Shown: positions 29,125 to 38,228, numbered from the stretch's first letter. The stretch: 64,000 bases of DNA from Methanomassiliicoccaceae archaeon (GCA_034928305.1 JAYFOZ010000002.1:248001-312000); one strand, 5' to 3'. The notes: generated by a model not told the origin, from the letters alone. Numbers and translations are program-made.

Positions 29125-29640
29125 ATGGTAAGAAAGCCCGCATCGATGTACAGAGAAATTAAAGGACAGGCGTATACTCGCCGCGAATACATGGGAGGAG
29201 TCCCCGCAAGCAGGATCAGCCAGTTTGAAATGGGCGACCTCACGGCAGAATTCCCGATCAAGATTACGCTCAGAGTGGAGAACAGAGTTCAGATAAGGCA
29301 CACGGCCTTAGAGTCCGGACGTATTGCCGCCAACAGGGTTCTCGGTAAGCTCGGATCAAGCAACTATCACTTCACATTGAGGACATATCCCCACATGGTT
29401 CTGAGAGAGAACAAGATGGCTACCGGAGCAGGTGCTGACCGTGTTTCAAGCGGAATGCGCAACTCGTTCGGAAAGAATGTAGGAACGGCCGCCAGGGTCG
29501 AGCGCGGACAGGCAATTTACACCATCCGCTGCACCCCTGCCGTGTTCAACTCCGCCAAAGATGCTCTTTGGAGAGCATCGATGAAAATGCCATCTCCCTG
29601 CTACATCGATGTAGAAGAGGGCAAGGAATACGCCAAGTGA
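29125..29640 (+). CDS. rpl10e: Ribosomal protein uL16 (L10e)
   Basis: A 171-residue large-subunit protein near the peptidyl-transferase centre and the A-site tRNA elbow. It begins MVRKPASMYREIKGQAYTRREY, as in archaeal L10e, and has the conserved loop around RENKMATGAGADRVSSGMR and FGKNVGTAARV. ATG 29125 is used rather than an ATG at 29092, which lies close to the TATA box. Its TGA overlaps the dph2 ATG by one base. Confidence 0.96.
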   Translation: MVRKPASMYREIKGQAYTRREYMGGVPASRISQFEMGDLTAEFPIKITLRVENRVQIRHTALESGRIAANRVLGKLGSSNYHFTLRTYPHMVLRENKMATGAGADRVSSGMRNSFGKNVGTAARVERGQAIYTIRCTPAVFNSAKDALWRASMKMPSPCYIDVEEGKEYAK

Positions 29641-30623
29641 TGTTCGACCTGGAGTTTGAACGGACCACCGACTGGATAAAATCTAACGGTTATTCCAGGG
29701 TGGCAGTTCAGCTCCCGGAAGGACTTAAGCTCAGGTCGTCGGATATTTCCGACGCCCTGAGTTCCGCAGGCGCCGAGGTAATAATAATCGGGCGCCCATG
29801 TTATGGTGCCTGCGACTATTATTCTGATTACAAGAAGATTGCCGATGCATTGGTGCATTACGGTCATTCTGCAATGCCTTCTCTCGGCAACGATCCGGAT
29901 GTACTTTTTATCGAAGCCCGCGCCGATTGCTCCATTACCGGTCCGCTCAACGAATCGGTTGTGAAACTTCCACAAAACGTCGGAGTTTTGGCATCAGTCC
30001 AGTACATAGGCCTCATCGATGAGGCCGTAAAGATAATCGAGTCGTCGGGCAGGAAGGCCTTCGTCTCGGGCGGAGACAAACGCATAACGTATCCGGGACA
30101 GGTTCTGGGCTGTGACTGCAGCGCAGCAGAAGCAGTGTCGCAGTCTGTAGACGGATTCCTTTTCTTGGGCGAGGGGGACTTTCACCCACTCGCCGCCGCA
30201 TTCGGAACCGAAAAGGCACTCTTCGTCCTGAATCCGGTCACGGGCGAGATGAGAAATATCGACAGCATCAAGGACCGTATCCTCAGGAAACGATTTGCCG
30301 CTATTACGGTCGCATCCGAGGCAAAGGCATTCATGGTAATCGTATGCAGCAAAGTCGGACAGAACCGTTCCTCAGAAGCGGAAACGATTACAAATAAGAT
30401 AAGGGGCGCAGGAAAAAAGGCATATATCATGCTTTTAGATGAGATTAACCCTGAAACTCTGGCACATTACCGTGTGGACGCTTTTGTGAACACCGCGTGC
30501 CCGCGTATCGCCATGGACGAATCAGCGAGGTTCAACAAACCCATACTTACGGTCCCGGAGGCCGAGATCGCACTGGGCCTCCGTGACTGGGAAGATTACG
30601 AGTTCGATGCAATACGTAAATGA
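29640..30623 (+). CDS. dph2: Diphthamide synthase Dph2 (radical-type)
   Basis: 327 residues. It transfers an aminocarboxypropyl group from SAM to a histidine of elongation factor 2, the first diphthamide step, using a non-classical [4Fe-4S] cluster. The three conserved cysteines sit in RPCYGACDYY, LGCDCSAAE and NTACPRIAMDE, one per domain. It is translationally coupled with rpl10e, an apt pairing of a ribosomal protein and an EF2 modification enzyme. Confidence 0.93.
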   Translation: MFDLEFERTTDWIKSNGYSRVAVQLPEGLKLRSSDISDALSSAGAEVIIIGRPCYGACDYYSDYKKIADALVHYGHSAMPSLGNDPDVLFIEARADCSITGPLNESVVKLPQNVGVLASVQYIGLIDEAVKIIESSGRKAFVSGGDKRITYPGQVLGCDCSAAEAVSQSVDGFLFLGEGDFHPLAAAFGTEKALFVLNPVTGEMRNIDSIKDRILRKRFAAITVASEAKAFMVIVCSKVGQNRSSEAETITNKIRGAGKKAYIMLLDEINPETLAHYRVDAFVNTACPRIAMDESARFNKPILTVPEAEIALGLRDWEDYEFDAIRK

Positions 30624-30678
30624 TATTGTTCTGCCGGTGGCCGAGTACCTTAAAATAATCCCGAAGTAATGGTCACCC

Positions 30679-31422
30679 ATGGTAACGTCGGAAGAGTTCC
30701 TTTCCGGGCCTTTGCCCGATGCCCGCGTCGGCATCGGCCGCGGGTCGGACCAAGGAAATGTGGAGAGGAGCGCTGAAGCATTCAAAAGCGGCTGCGTCAC
30801 AATATACGACGATCCTCCGAAACTGGTGGAAGATCTGGTGTCTGGTAAGATAGATGCCGCTGTGCGGGGAGATATGTCGTCATCCGTCCTATTGCCTCTG
30901 GTAAAACAGGCACTCGGTTTAAAGACCCTTGAAAGAGTGGTTCTGATGGAGCCCCCCGGAGGAAAGCTTTTCCTTTTATCTCCCGTGGGAATCGATGAAG
31001 GTTGGACCGTACAGCAGAAATTCGGGCTGGCCGTAAGTTCGGTAGGCCTTGCACGGAAGATAGGCCTCGGAACAAAAATCGCTGTCATGTCGGGAGGCAG
31101 ATGCGAGGATTACGGACGTTGTAAGGCCGTGAACAGCAGCATAGATGATGCTCGATCGTTGGTAAAAATGTTGAAAGAGAGAGGGTACGATGCATACCAC
31201 TCTCAAATATTGATAGAAGATGCAGTTAAGGAGGCCGACATAGTTATCGCGCCTGAAGGCATATCCGGCAATCTGCTTTTCAGGGCAATGCACCTTGTCG
31301 GTAACACTATGGCGCTAGGAGCACCCATAGTAAACGCGGAAAAAATATTCATAGACACGTCCAGGGCGAAAAAGGACTATCGCGACTCTATCGCCCTGGC
31401 ACTAAGACTTACGGAGAGATAA
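30679..31422 (+). CDS. Methanogenesis marker protein 4 (MtxX/phosphate acyltransferase-like)
   Basis: A 247-residue protein resembling the MtxX/methanogenesis marker 4 family, distantly related to phosphate acetyl- and butyryltransferases. Visible pieces are VGIGRGSDQGNVE, KIDAAVRGDMSSS, KIAVMSGGRCEDYGRC and the C-terminal GNTMALGAPIVNAEKIFID, which is phosphotransacetylase-like. Its biochemical role is unknown. ATG 30679 lies about 25 bases after an AT-rich TTAAAATAA, so the transcript may be leaderless. Three bases separate it from queD. Confidence 0.75.
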   Translation: MVTSEEFLSGPLPDARVGIGRGSDQGNVERSAEAFKSGCVTIYDDPPKLVEDLVSGKIDAAVRGDMSSSVLLPLVKQALGLKTLERVVLMEPPGGKLFLLSPVGIDEGWTVQQKFGLAVSSVGLARKIGLGTKIAVMSGGRCEDYGRCKAVNSSIDDARSLVKMLKERGYDAYHSQILIEDAVKEADIVIAPEGISGNLLFRAMHLVGNTMALGAPIVNAEKIFIDTSRAKKDYRDSIALALRLTER

Positions 31423-31424
31423 AA

Positions 31425-31901
31425 ATGCAATTAGAGATCGATGGAGAATATTCGGGCATAAGGTTCTCGGCCTGCCATTTCATTCCGAGACATGACAAGT
31501 GCTCCAGGCTCCACGGCCATTCTTATGTGGTCCGTCTGAAGCTGGAAGGGGATATCGGAGAGAACGGTATGCTCATGGACTTCGTAGTCCTAAAAAAGGA
31601 GCTCCGCGAAATCATGATGTTGCTGGACCACAGGACTTTGTTGCCTTCAGCATCCGAAGACGTCATCATTACCTTGACCGAGACATCCGTCGAGGCTGTT
31701 ACATGCGGGAAGAGGTATGTGTTCCCGGCAGATGACGTGATTATATTGGATCTTCCAAACACCACGGCCGAGGAGATGGCCAAACTGATGGTCCACAAGA
31801 TGATCAACGATGTGAAGTTCCCGGAGAACGTAAGGGCTGTGTCAATAGGTCTGGACGAGGAGCGGGGACAGACAGCATGGTATACAGTGGAGATCAGATG
31901 A
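31425..31901 (+). CDS. queD: 6-carboxytetrahydropterin synthase QueD
   Basis: A 158-residue member of the 6-pyruvoyltetrahydropterin synthase family; it makes 6-carboxy-tetrahydropterin in the preQ0 route. The zinc histidines are in SACHFIP and LHGHSYVV, and the catalytic cysteine is in DKCSRLHGHS. In archaea preQ0 feeds archaeosine in tRNA. Its stop overlaps the queC start (ATGA), giving a tight queD-queC-queE operon. Confidence 0.9.
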   Translation: MQLEIDGEYSGIRFSACHFIPRHDKCSRLHGHSYVVRLKLEGDIGENGMLMDFVVLKKELREIMMLLDHRTLLPSASEDVIITLTETSVEAVTCGKRYVFPADDVIILDLPNTTAEEMAKLMVHKMINDVKFPENVRAVSIGLDEERGQTAWYTVEIR

Positions 31902-32566
31902 ATAAAGCGGTCGTCCTTCTATCCGGAGGATTGGATTCAACTACGACGCTGGCTCAGGCGATAGAGGACGATTGCGAGGTATATGCGGTCAGCTTCCGCT
32001 ATGGCCAGAAACACAGCAGGGAGCTTGTTTCCGCAACGGAAGTATGCAGGCACTACGGCGTGATGCATACTATCATCGATATAAACCTCACGTCTTTCAG
32101 GTCGGCCCTTACAAATCAGGATATCGATGTCCCGATGGACCGCGAAGGGTCCCTGGACGAAGTAATACCGATAACCTATGTTCCGGCGAGGAACATAATT
32201 TTTCTAAGCATCGCTGCCGGATTGTGCGAGTCTGTGGATGCAGACAAGATATATATCGGGGCCAACGTGGTCGATTATTCGGGATATCCGGATTGCCGCC
32301 CCGAGTTCTTCAGGTCGTTCGAGAACATGCTGTCAAAGGGGACCAAGGCAGGTGTCGAAGGAAATCCGATAAAGATCGTAACGCCGATCCTTCATATGTC
32401 CAAGGCGGATATTGTTCTTCTCGGCAAGAAGCTCGGCGCCCCTCTGAACCTGACCTGGTCATGTTACGAGGGAGGAGAGAAGGCCTGCGGCCATTGCGAT
32501 TCCTGCAGACTGAGGCTAAAAGGCTTCGAAGAGGCAGGATACAAGGACGAGATAGATTACGAGTGA
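31898..32566 (+). CDS. queC: 7-cyano-7-deazaguanine synthase QueC
   Basis: A 222-residue ATP-dependent enzyme that converts 7-carboxy-7-deazaguanine to preQ0. The PP-loop VLLSGGLDSTTTLAQ is at the N-terminus, the YVPARNIIFLSIAA segment is mid-protein, and the zinc site CGHCDSCRLR is near the C-terminus. The start at ATG 31898 overlaps queD by four bases; a longer reading inside queD has no support. Confidence 0.95.
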   Translation: MNKAVVLLSGGLDSTTTLAQAIEDDCEVYAVSFRYGQKHSRELVSATEVCRHYGVMHTIIDINLTSFRSALTNQDIDVPMDREGSLDEVIPITYVPARNIIFLSIAAGLCESVDADKIYIGANVVDYSGYPDCRPEFFRSFENMLSKGTKAGVEGNPIKIVTPILHMSKADIVLLGKKLGAPLNLTWSCYEGGEKACGHCDSCRLRLKGFEEAGYKDEIDYE

Positions 32567-32570
32567 TCCA

Positions 32571-33194
32571 ATGAAAATATGTGAAACATTCGTATCGTTG
32601 CAGGGCGAGGGCCTCATGATGGGGGTACCCACTCTTTTCATCCGCACGGTGGGGTGCAATCTCGACTGCTCGTGGTGCGACACCAAATATGCATTCAGCG
32701 GCGGATATGATGCCAGCATTGGAACTTTGGCAGAATCGGCCGCCGACATCTCCAATATATGTGTTACCGGCGGAGAGCCAATGCTACAGGACGAGCTGCC
32801 CGAACTCTTAGACGTTTTTCTCTCCGAGGGGAAGCATGTGGTTCTTGAAACCAATGGATCTATCGATGTGAGCGGACTTCCCAAGGATGAAAACCTGATG
32901 ATAAGCATGGACATCAAATGCCCCTCGTCCGGAATGACGAACTGCATGATGATGTCCAACATAGCCGTTCTCGGGAAAAAAGACCAGCTAAAATTCATCA
33001 TCAGCGACGATGCCGACTTTGAATTTGCCGTGGACGTGTTGAAAAAATATACGGTTGGGACCAACGTGATCTTCTCGCCGGTGGGGGGGATGGACCTCAG
33101 GCCGCTCGCTGAGAAGGTGCTGAGCAGAAAGCTCGAAGTCCGTGTGCTGCCCCAACTGCACAAGATCATATGGGGCGACAGGCGTTCAGTCTGA
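32571..33194 (+). CDS. queE: 7-carboxy-7-deazaguanine synthase QueE
   Basis: A 207-residue radical SAM enzyme that contracts the carboxypterin ring to 7-carboxy-7-deazaguanine. The cluster cysteines lie in GCNLDCSWCDTKYAF, the substrate loop is SLQGEGLMMGVPT, and the glycine motif is VTGGEPML. It starts four bases after queC. Its last nine bases overlap the convergent nifX-like gene. Confidence 0.94.
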   Translation: MKICETFVSLQGEGLMMGVPTLFIRTVGCNLDCSWCDTKYAFSGGYDASIGTLAESAADISNICVTGGEPMLQDELPELLDVFLSEGKHVVLETNGSIDVSGLPKDENLMISMDIKCPSSGMTNCMMMSNIAVLGKKDQLKFIISDDADFEFAVDVLKKYTVGTNVIFSPVGGMDLRPLAEKVLSRKLEVRVLPQLHKIIWGDRRSV

Positions 33195-33542
33195 ATCTTT
33201 TTGGGATTCGAATTTTTTCCTGTGCTCGTAGCGTCTTTTGAAATCTTTGATGCTTTCTTCGACGGTACCTTCCTCGTCGGTTGAAACGGTTATGCCGGCG
33301 GCAACGAGTTTATCATAGCCATGGTGACCTATGCCGCCCACGATTACGGCATCGACGCCGATGCCGACTATGGAATCCGCAACGAGCATACCGGCCCCGG
33401 AGGCAGCATCCTTGTGCTCGTTCTCCACAACAGTGAAGTCCAGCGTATCCATGTCGACGATCAGGAAGTAGGGTGCGCGACCGAAATCATCGGCCACGTA
33501 GGAATCCAGCGTGTCCCCCTCTGCAAGCACTCCTATTTTCAT
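33186..33542 (-). CDS. NifX/NafY-like (dinitrogenase Fe-Mo cofactor) family protein
   Basis: A 118-residue small ribonuclease-H-like fold protein of the family that binds nitrogenase cofactors or similar Fe-S clusters. Family text is MKIGVLAEGDTLDSYVADDFGRAPYF and VDAVIVGGIGHHGYDKL. Its start overlaps the Mrp ATPase stop by four bases (ATGA). With no nitrogenase in view, a general Fe-S cluster carrier role with Mrp is more likely than cofactor assembly. Confidence 0.85.
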   Translation of the reverse strand: MKIGVLAEGDTLDSYVADDFGRAPYFLIVDMDTLDFTVVENEHKDAASGAGMLVADSIVGIGVDAVIVGGIGHHGYDKLVAAGITVSTDEEGTVEESIKDFKRRYEHRKKFESQKDSD

Positions 33543-34366
33543 TTTGCCTCGACCGTCGCTATTATCTTTTTGATGATCGAGTTGAATGCTTTTGCGGATG
33601 CAGAGTCCGGGTCGCTCAGCACGGCAGGCATCCCGTTATCTCCCGACAGTGCAACAGAAGGTTCGATCGGCACTCTTCCAAGGAATTGGATGCCGAACTC
33701 TTTAGCGACATTCTCTCCGCCGCCGCTCTTGAAGATGTCGGTCTCCTGGCCGCAGTGGGGGCAGATGAATCCGCTCATGTTCTCCACGAGCCCGATTATC
33801 GGTATCTTCGCTTCGGCGGAGAAGGTGATAGTCTTGCGGCTGTCCATCAGGGAGACGTCCTGAGGTGTAGTGACGATGACGGCGCCGTCAGGTTTGGGAA
33901 TAAGCTGCATTATCGAAAGTGCCTCATCCCCGGTCCCCGGAGGCATGTCTATGACAAGATAGTCCAGGTCCCCCCATTCCACGTCCTCGATGAACTGCCT
34001 TATCGCGGTCATCTTAACGGGCCCCCTCCAGAGCACAGGCGTGTCTCTAGTGGGTAGCAGGAACGCCATGGACATGACCTTCAGGGAAGGCGGGACGATA
34101 ACCGGAATAAGTTTGTTGTTCTGAACGTCCAACTTCTCGTCCTCGATGCCGAACATCTTCGGGATGTTCGGACCAGTAATATCCACGTCCATTATGCCGG
34201 TATCATATCCCATGTTGGACAGGGCGCAGGCAAGGTTCGAGGACACGGTGCTCTTTCCGACCCCTCCCTTTCCGCTTAAAACGATTATGACATGTTTAAT
34301 CCTTCCGAGGCTGTCCTTGAGTCTGGTGTCCTCTTCTATCTTATTAGCGCTGATGACTCCTGCCAT
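33539..34366 (-). CDS. Mrp/NBP35-family Fe-S carrier ATPase
   Basis: A 275-residue P-loop ATPase that carries and transfers Fe-S clusters. The deviant Walker A motif is VLSGKGGVGKSTVSSNLA at about 29-46, Walker B is DYLVIDMPPGTGDE, and the cluster-binding CPHC is in NMSGFICPHCG near residue 203. It forms an operon with the NifX-like gene. SufCB lie 0.5 kb away on the same strand, so the region is an Fe-S assembly neighbourhood. Confidence 0.93.
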   Translation of the reverse strand: MAGVISANKIEEDTRLKDSLGRIKHVIIVLSGKGGVGKSTVSSNLACALSNMGYDTGIMDVDITGPNIPKMFGIEDEKLDVQNNKLIPVIVPPSLKVMSMAFLLPTRDTPVLWRGPVKMTAIRQFIEDVEWGDLDYLVIDMPPGTGDEALSIMQLIPKPDGAVIVTTPQDVSLMDSRKTITFSAEAKIPIIGLVENMSGFICPHCGQETDIFKSGGGENVAKEFGIQFLGRVPIEPSVALSGDNGMPAVLSDPDSASAKAFNSIIKKIIATVEAK

Positions 34367-34459
34367 TTCTATCGTCCCGTCAGCGACTCCGTCTTTTAAG
34401 AACTATCGGCCGTCAAATGTCAGCGCAATGGATTTATCTGAAAGAGGACATGGGAGGCT

Positions 34460-34864
34460 ATGCCCTTAGGTGATCCGCACGGCGGCGATTTCGAGTATAC
34501 TGACGAGGGACTTCCCAAGAACATAATCGCTGTCAGAATTCCAACAAGCGATCTCGACACCAGTATTGGTTTTTATTCCGATATGCTGGGCATGGAGGTC
34601 GTGGCCCGTAAGGAGAACCACGCGATCCTTAGGCGTAAAGAGGCTGTGATTCTGCTCGTCGTATCGTCTTCCACAGGCATCGATACGGGCTTCTACATAG
34701 GGGTGGACGATCCTTATGCGCTCCACAGGCGCCTGATCGACGAGGGTGTGGTCTTCATGGTAGATCCCGAAATGGGGCCCATCGGCGTATACACGTCTTT
34801 CCGCGACACCGACGGCAATGTGATCAGAGCGGTCGACAAGCACGCCGTGGACTCGTTCTTCTGA
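34460..34864 (+). CDS. VOC-superfamily (glyoxalase-like) protein
   Basis: A 134-residue vicinal oxygen chelate fold protein. Two beta-alpha-beta-beta-beta modules are visible: IIAVRIPTSDLDTSIGFYSDMLGME and GFYIGVDDPYALHRRLIDEG, ending with SFRDTDGNVIRAVD. The metal ligands are not all clear, so it could be an enzyme or a binding protein. GGGAGG precedes ATG 34460. It is divergent from mrp and converges on sufB, whose stop lies adjacent. Confidence 0.8.
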   Translation: MPLGDPHGGDFEYTDEGLPKNIIAVRIPTSDLDTSIGFYSDMLGMEVVARKENHAILRRKEAVILLVVSSSTGIDTGFYIGVDDPYALHRRLIDEGVVFMVDPEMGPIGVYTSFRDTDGNVIRAVDKHAVDSFF

Positions 34865-36082
34865 TCAATTGCCCAGATCGGCTATGTTCGTGGCCTCTTT
34901 GATCTTGGCCTCCAGCTGAGGCGGAAGTCCTGTAATTCCTCCGGAAAGGAAACCTCTGACGATCATGCTCACCGCTTCATCCTCCGAAAGACCCCTGGAC
35001 ATCAGATACTCTATCTGGTCCCTGGCTATCTTTCCCACCGCGGCCTCGTGGGTCATCTCAAGATCGGCTACGTTGGCTTCCAGCTCAGGGATGGCGAGAG
35101 TCGTTCCGCCGTCTTTGAGTATGATGCTCTTGCATTCAAGATGAGCCTTCACCCCGGGCGCGTTTCCTACGAGCCTCCCGCGGGCGATCATTCTGCCTCC
35201 CGCAGTTATACTTCTGCTGATGATCTCGGCGGATGTATCTTTGCTGTTCAGAGATACTATGGAGCCGCTGTCGATGTTCGACCCTTCGTGCGCGATGCAC
35301 ATGGAATTGAACTTGGCCGTCGCACCTGGTCCGTTGAGATTGGCTACAGGGTTGCTTTGGAGAGTTCCCACTTTATCGAGTATTACATAATTGTTGATGA
35401 AATTGGAGTTCTTCCCCACGTTGATGCCGGTCCTCGGCCTTACCGAGGTCTTGTCTCCCCAGTTATGGATCATCGAATACTTCAACGAGGAGTTCTCCCC
35501 TATGAACATCTCTGAAACGCCCACGTGTACAGACTCGTTGGCATGAGGGCTTGTGGCACATCCTGTTATCACGTCTATGGAGGCGTTGTCTTCAACAAAG
35601 ATCATATTGTGTACGTTCTGGATGACCTTGTTGGCGTTCAGGAGCATACATGATTGAATCGGAATATCGATGTGGTATCCCGATTTGACCCTGATGAAGT
35701 ATCCGTCCGACTGCTCAAGGTATGTGTGAGCCGTGAACTTGTCCTTGTCGGGTGCGACCGCAGTCCAGAAACGTTCCCGGACCCAGTCGTATTTCTTAAG
35801 GGCCTGCTGGGTGGTGATGACCTCAACGCCTTCCGGATTGCAGGTCGAGCAGTGGCTCAGCGAGTTGTCAATGAACATAATGGTTCCAGAACGGGCATCC
35901 TCATCTGTGGTCACGCCCACACTCTGCATCGTACCTTTGAACTCGTTCTTGGAGCTGCCCAGGTCCTCGATAACAGGGCCGTCTCTGGTGCCGGCCTCAT
36001 ACTTTGTGAGGTCCACGTCCTCGCCGTAAGTGGCCTTCTTCTTGAGGGCCTCTTTTATTCTATCGTTACTATTTGTTGACAT
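34865..36082 (-). CDS. sufB: SUF Fe-S cluster scaffold SufB
   Basis: A 405-residue SufB/SufD-family scaffold on which Fe-S clusters are built. The right-handed beta-helix core and its C-terminal part SRGLSEDEAVSMIVRGFLSG are typical. I start it at ATG 36082 (MSTNSNDRIKEAL); the longer frame is out-of-frame sufC sequence. It overlaps the end of sufC by 28 bases. No SufD, SufS or SufE is in view, consistent with the minimal archaeal SufBC pair. Confidence 0.93.
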   Translation of the reverse strand: MSTNSNDRIKEALKKKATYGEDVDLTKYEAGTRDGPVIEDLGSSKNEFKGTMQSVGVTTDEDARSGTIMFIDNSLSHCSTCNPEGVEVITTQQALKKYDWVRERFWTAVAPDKDKFTAHTYLEQSDGYFIRVKSGYHIDIPIQSCMLLNANKVIQNVHNMIFVEDNASIDVITGCATSPHANESVHVGVSEMFIGENSSLKYSMIHNWGDKTSVRPRTGINVGKNSNFINNYVILDKVGTLQSNPVANLNGPGATAKFNSMCIAHEGSNIDSGSIVSLNSKDTSAEIISRSITAGGRMIARGRLVGNAPGVKAHLECKSIILKDGGTTLAIPELEANVADLEMTHEAAVGKIARDQIEYLMSRGLSEDEAVSMIVRGFLSGGITGLPPQLEAKIKEATNIADLGN

Positions 36083-36810
36083 GAATCGCATTCTCCGTAT
36101 CCGTTCTTCTTGATAGTGTTGAGCAGGTCGGTCGGCCTTCCTGTGCATCTTATCTTTCCCTCGCCCATTACATAGGCCTTGTCCGCACCTATGTAATCCA
36201 ATATCTGGCCGGTATGGGTGATGACCAGTGCAGAAACATTCTTTGGGCCGCCGCTGCGGCATTTGGTCTGATCGTAAAGTAAGTCGTGCACCTTGCGCCC
36301 TATAAGGTCGATGCTCTGCAGGTCCACTCCGGATTCGGGCTCGTCCAGCATGAGGAAGTCGGGCCGCTGTGCGGTCAGCTGGAGAAGTTCTGACCTTTTG
36401 ATCTCTCCTCCCGAGAAACCGACATTGACATCGCGGTCCAGGAACCCGTCCATTCTGAAATCGTTCGCTTCAGAAAGAACCTCATCCGCACACTCTTCGT
36501 CAGCTGTCGTTCTGATAAGGTCGCCGAGAGTTACGCCCGTCACGTTGGGCGGCCTCTGCATCATCATTCCTATGCCCATCTTGGCACGATCATCGACCTG
36601 AAGATGTGTGATATCGACGCCTTTGAAGATGATCTGCCCCTCGGTTATGGTACAGGTGCTGTATCCCATTATAGCGGACAGAAGGGTCGATTTACCAGAT
36701 CCGTTAGGCCCGAAAAGGATGCAGGTTTCCCCCTCTTTCACAGTGAGGTCTACTCCCTTGAGTATCTCTCTGTTCCCTGCCACGGCGTGAAGATTCTTTA
36801 TTTCAAGCAT
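36055..36810 (-). CDS. sufC: SUF ATPase SufC
   Basis: A 251-residue ABC-type ATPase that drives conformational change in the SufB scaffold. Walker A is LFGPNGSGKSTLLSAI at about 33-48, the signature is NVGFSGGEIKRSELLQ, and Walker B is PDFLMLDEPESGVDL. The C-terminus carries a cysteine pair (ECDSCQQ). The start at ATG 36810 gives the usual MLEIKNLHA opening. It is first in the sufCB operon, with the promoter in the 114-base gap shared with the divergent flavoprotein gene. Confidence 0.94.
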   Translation of the reverse strand: MLEIKNLHAVAGNREILKGVDLTVKEGETCILFGPNGSGKSTLLSAIMGYSTCTITEGQIIFKGVDITHLQVDDRAKMGIGMMMQRPPNVTGVTLGDLIRTTADEECADEVLSEANDFRMDGFLDRDVNVGFSGGEIKRSELLQLTAQRPDFLMLDEPESGVDLQSIDLIGRKVHDLLYDQTKCRSGGPKNVSALVITHTGQILDYIGADKAYVMGEGKIRCTGRPTDLLNTIKKNGYGECDSCQQIVTIE

Positions 36811-36924
36811 GTTCCGTACCTTGAGCCCTGGGAGGTTATCGATTGCTAAATACTTGCCTATATTACGTTTTGCATTCAAGAGGCGGACAAAGAGATTATA
36901 CTGGGGCGGTGCACTTCTGGTTCT

Positions 36925-37506
36925 ATGAAGGTAATCGCGCTAAACGGCAGTCCGCGCCTGATCGGGAACACATCCAACATAGTAATGGACATGTTGGACA
37001 TGTTCTCCAAAGAGGGTATGGAGACCGAGCACGTCCAGTTGTATTCGTATAATTTCATTCCGTGCAACGACTGCAGGTCGTGCGAGATGAGGGGAGACGG
37101 GACATGCATAAACGGGGAAGACGGGTTCAATGAACTGCTCGACAAGCTGAGGGAAGCCGACGGCATAGTCTTCGCTAGTCCGTCTTACTACGGGGGTGTC
37201 ACCGGACAGATGAAGATATTCATGGAAAGGGCAGGCCTTTCATTCGAGACGGGAGACATGGGACTTAGGCACAAGGTCGGCGGAGCCATCGCGGTCGCAG
37301 CGCACGACGGTGCATCCGCTGCATATTCGCAGATGGTCAACTTCATGCTGAGGAACCAGATGATCGTTTGCGGATCGACCCCCCATACGACCTTCAGGGC
37401 ATTGAACCCCCCGCAGTTCTCAATGGACAAGGAGGCCGTAAAGGCCGTTTCGATCCTTGCCCGGGAGATGGTCTGGGCGATGGAAAGATTGTCTCAGAAG
37501 AAGTAA
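36925..37506 (+). CDS. Iron-sulfur flavoprotein / NADPH-dependent FMN reductase family
   Basis: A 193-residue flavodoxin-fold protein. The FMN phosphate loop is LNGSPRLIGNTSNI near residue 5. A compact cysteine motif CNDCRSCEMRGDGTC (about 48-62) matches the [4Fe-4S] site of archaeal iron-sulfur flavoproteins. The SPSYYGGVTGQMKIFMERA segment binds the flavin ring. It probably handles oxidative stress or ferredoxin-linked electron transfer. A TATA-like GATTATAC lies about 25 bases upstream of the ATG, so the transcript may be leaderless. It overlaps the next convergent gene by 13 bases. Confidence 0.88.
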   Translation: MKVIALNGSPRLIGNTSNIVMDMLDMFSKEGMETEHVQLYSYNFIPCNDCRSCEMRGDGTCINGEDGFNELLDKLREADGIVFASPSYYGGVTGQMKIFMERAGLSFETGDMGLRHKVGGAIAVAAHDGASAAYSQMVNFMLRNQMIVCGSTPHTTFRALNPPQFSMDKEAVKAVSILAREMVWAMERLSQKK

Positions 37507-38216
37507 AATCCGCACTTCTCCTTCGTGCAGATTCTGGCCACCGCCTCCATGCGGTCGACGGGACCGGAATATCTGCGTACCATCATCTTACCTTCTTCGG
37601 GAAGCGCCCTCCTCAGGACCTCGATTTCGTTTAGGAGCTCCGCGGCCTCTTCGGGAGAATATATTCTGTGCGAAGCTACGCCCTCGGGTACGGAGGCGGT
37701 GATTGCGCACGCATGCCTCCTGGCTATTTCGGGGAGCAGGCTGTCTTCCGGTCCGAATGAACCTATGCATCCTCGTCCCTTATCCCACGAAACCGAACAT
37801 CTGGCACATGTATCTTTCATTTCATCGAAGGATACCAGCTCCCATTCGGTTGTCCGGTTCTCCGGCAACGAATCATCGAGCGCCTTTTTACGGGAATCAT
37901 CGTCAAGCCCGTCAAAGTCAACCCATCCGGAGCAACAGCTCTCGGCCAGAGGCTCCAGGGCAGCGATGTCCTCCCGGTCGATGAGAAGGTCGATATGGAC
38001 AGTCTCGGTGTCCTTGCTGAGCTTGTTCCTTTTAAGGAATGCTTCCCAATTGTCTACCTTATCCTCGGCGCACGACTTTGGCACAGTGCAGTATACTTCT
38101 GCGGACTCCCCAAATTCCTCCGGGCGTCCCACGAGTACTCTGACCGTCTTCTTTTTCATTTCCCTGCAGAGGGCGCTGGGGCACTCCATTTCCCTTATCG
38201 CGATATTTATTCCCAT
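37494..38216 (-). CDS. Cysteine-rich protein of unknown function
   Basis: 240 residues, no family recognised. Eleven or so cysteines include SCCSG, CARCSVSW and GCIGSFG pieces in the middle and KEKCGFYFF at the end, which suggests metal or Fe-S binding. There is no signal or membrane helix. It lies 12 bases downstream of a membrane-protein gene on the same strand and is likely co-transcribed with it. A redox role alongside the adjacent flavoprotein is a guess. Confidence 0.7.
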   Translation of the reverse strand: MGINIAIREMECPSALCREMKKKTVRVLVGRPEEFGESAEVYCTVPKSCAEDKVDNWEAFLKRNKLSKDTETVHIDLLIDREDIAALEPLAESCCSGWVDFDGLDDDSRKKALDDSLPENRTTEWELVSFDEMKDTCARCSVSWDKGRGCIGSFGPEDSLLPEIARRHACAITASVPEGVASHRIYSPEEAAELLNEIEVLRRALPEEGKMMVRRYSGPVDRMEAVARICTKEKCGFYFF

Positions 38217-38228
38217 CTTTGATTCACC

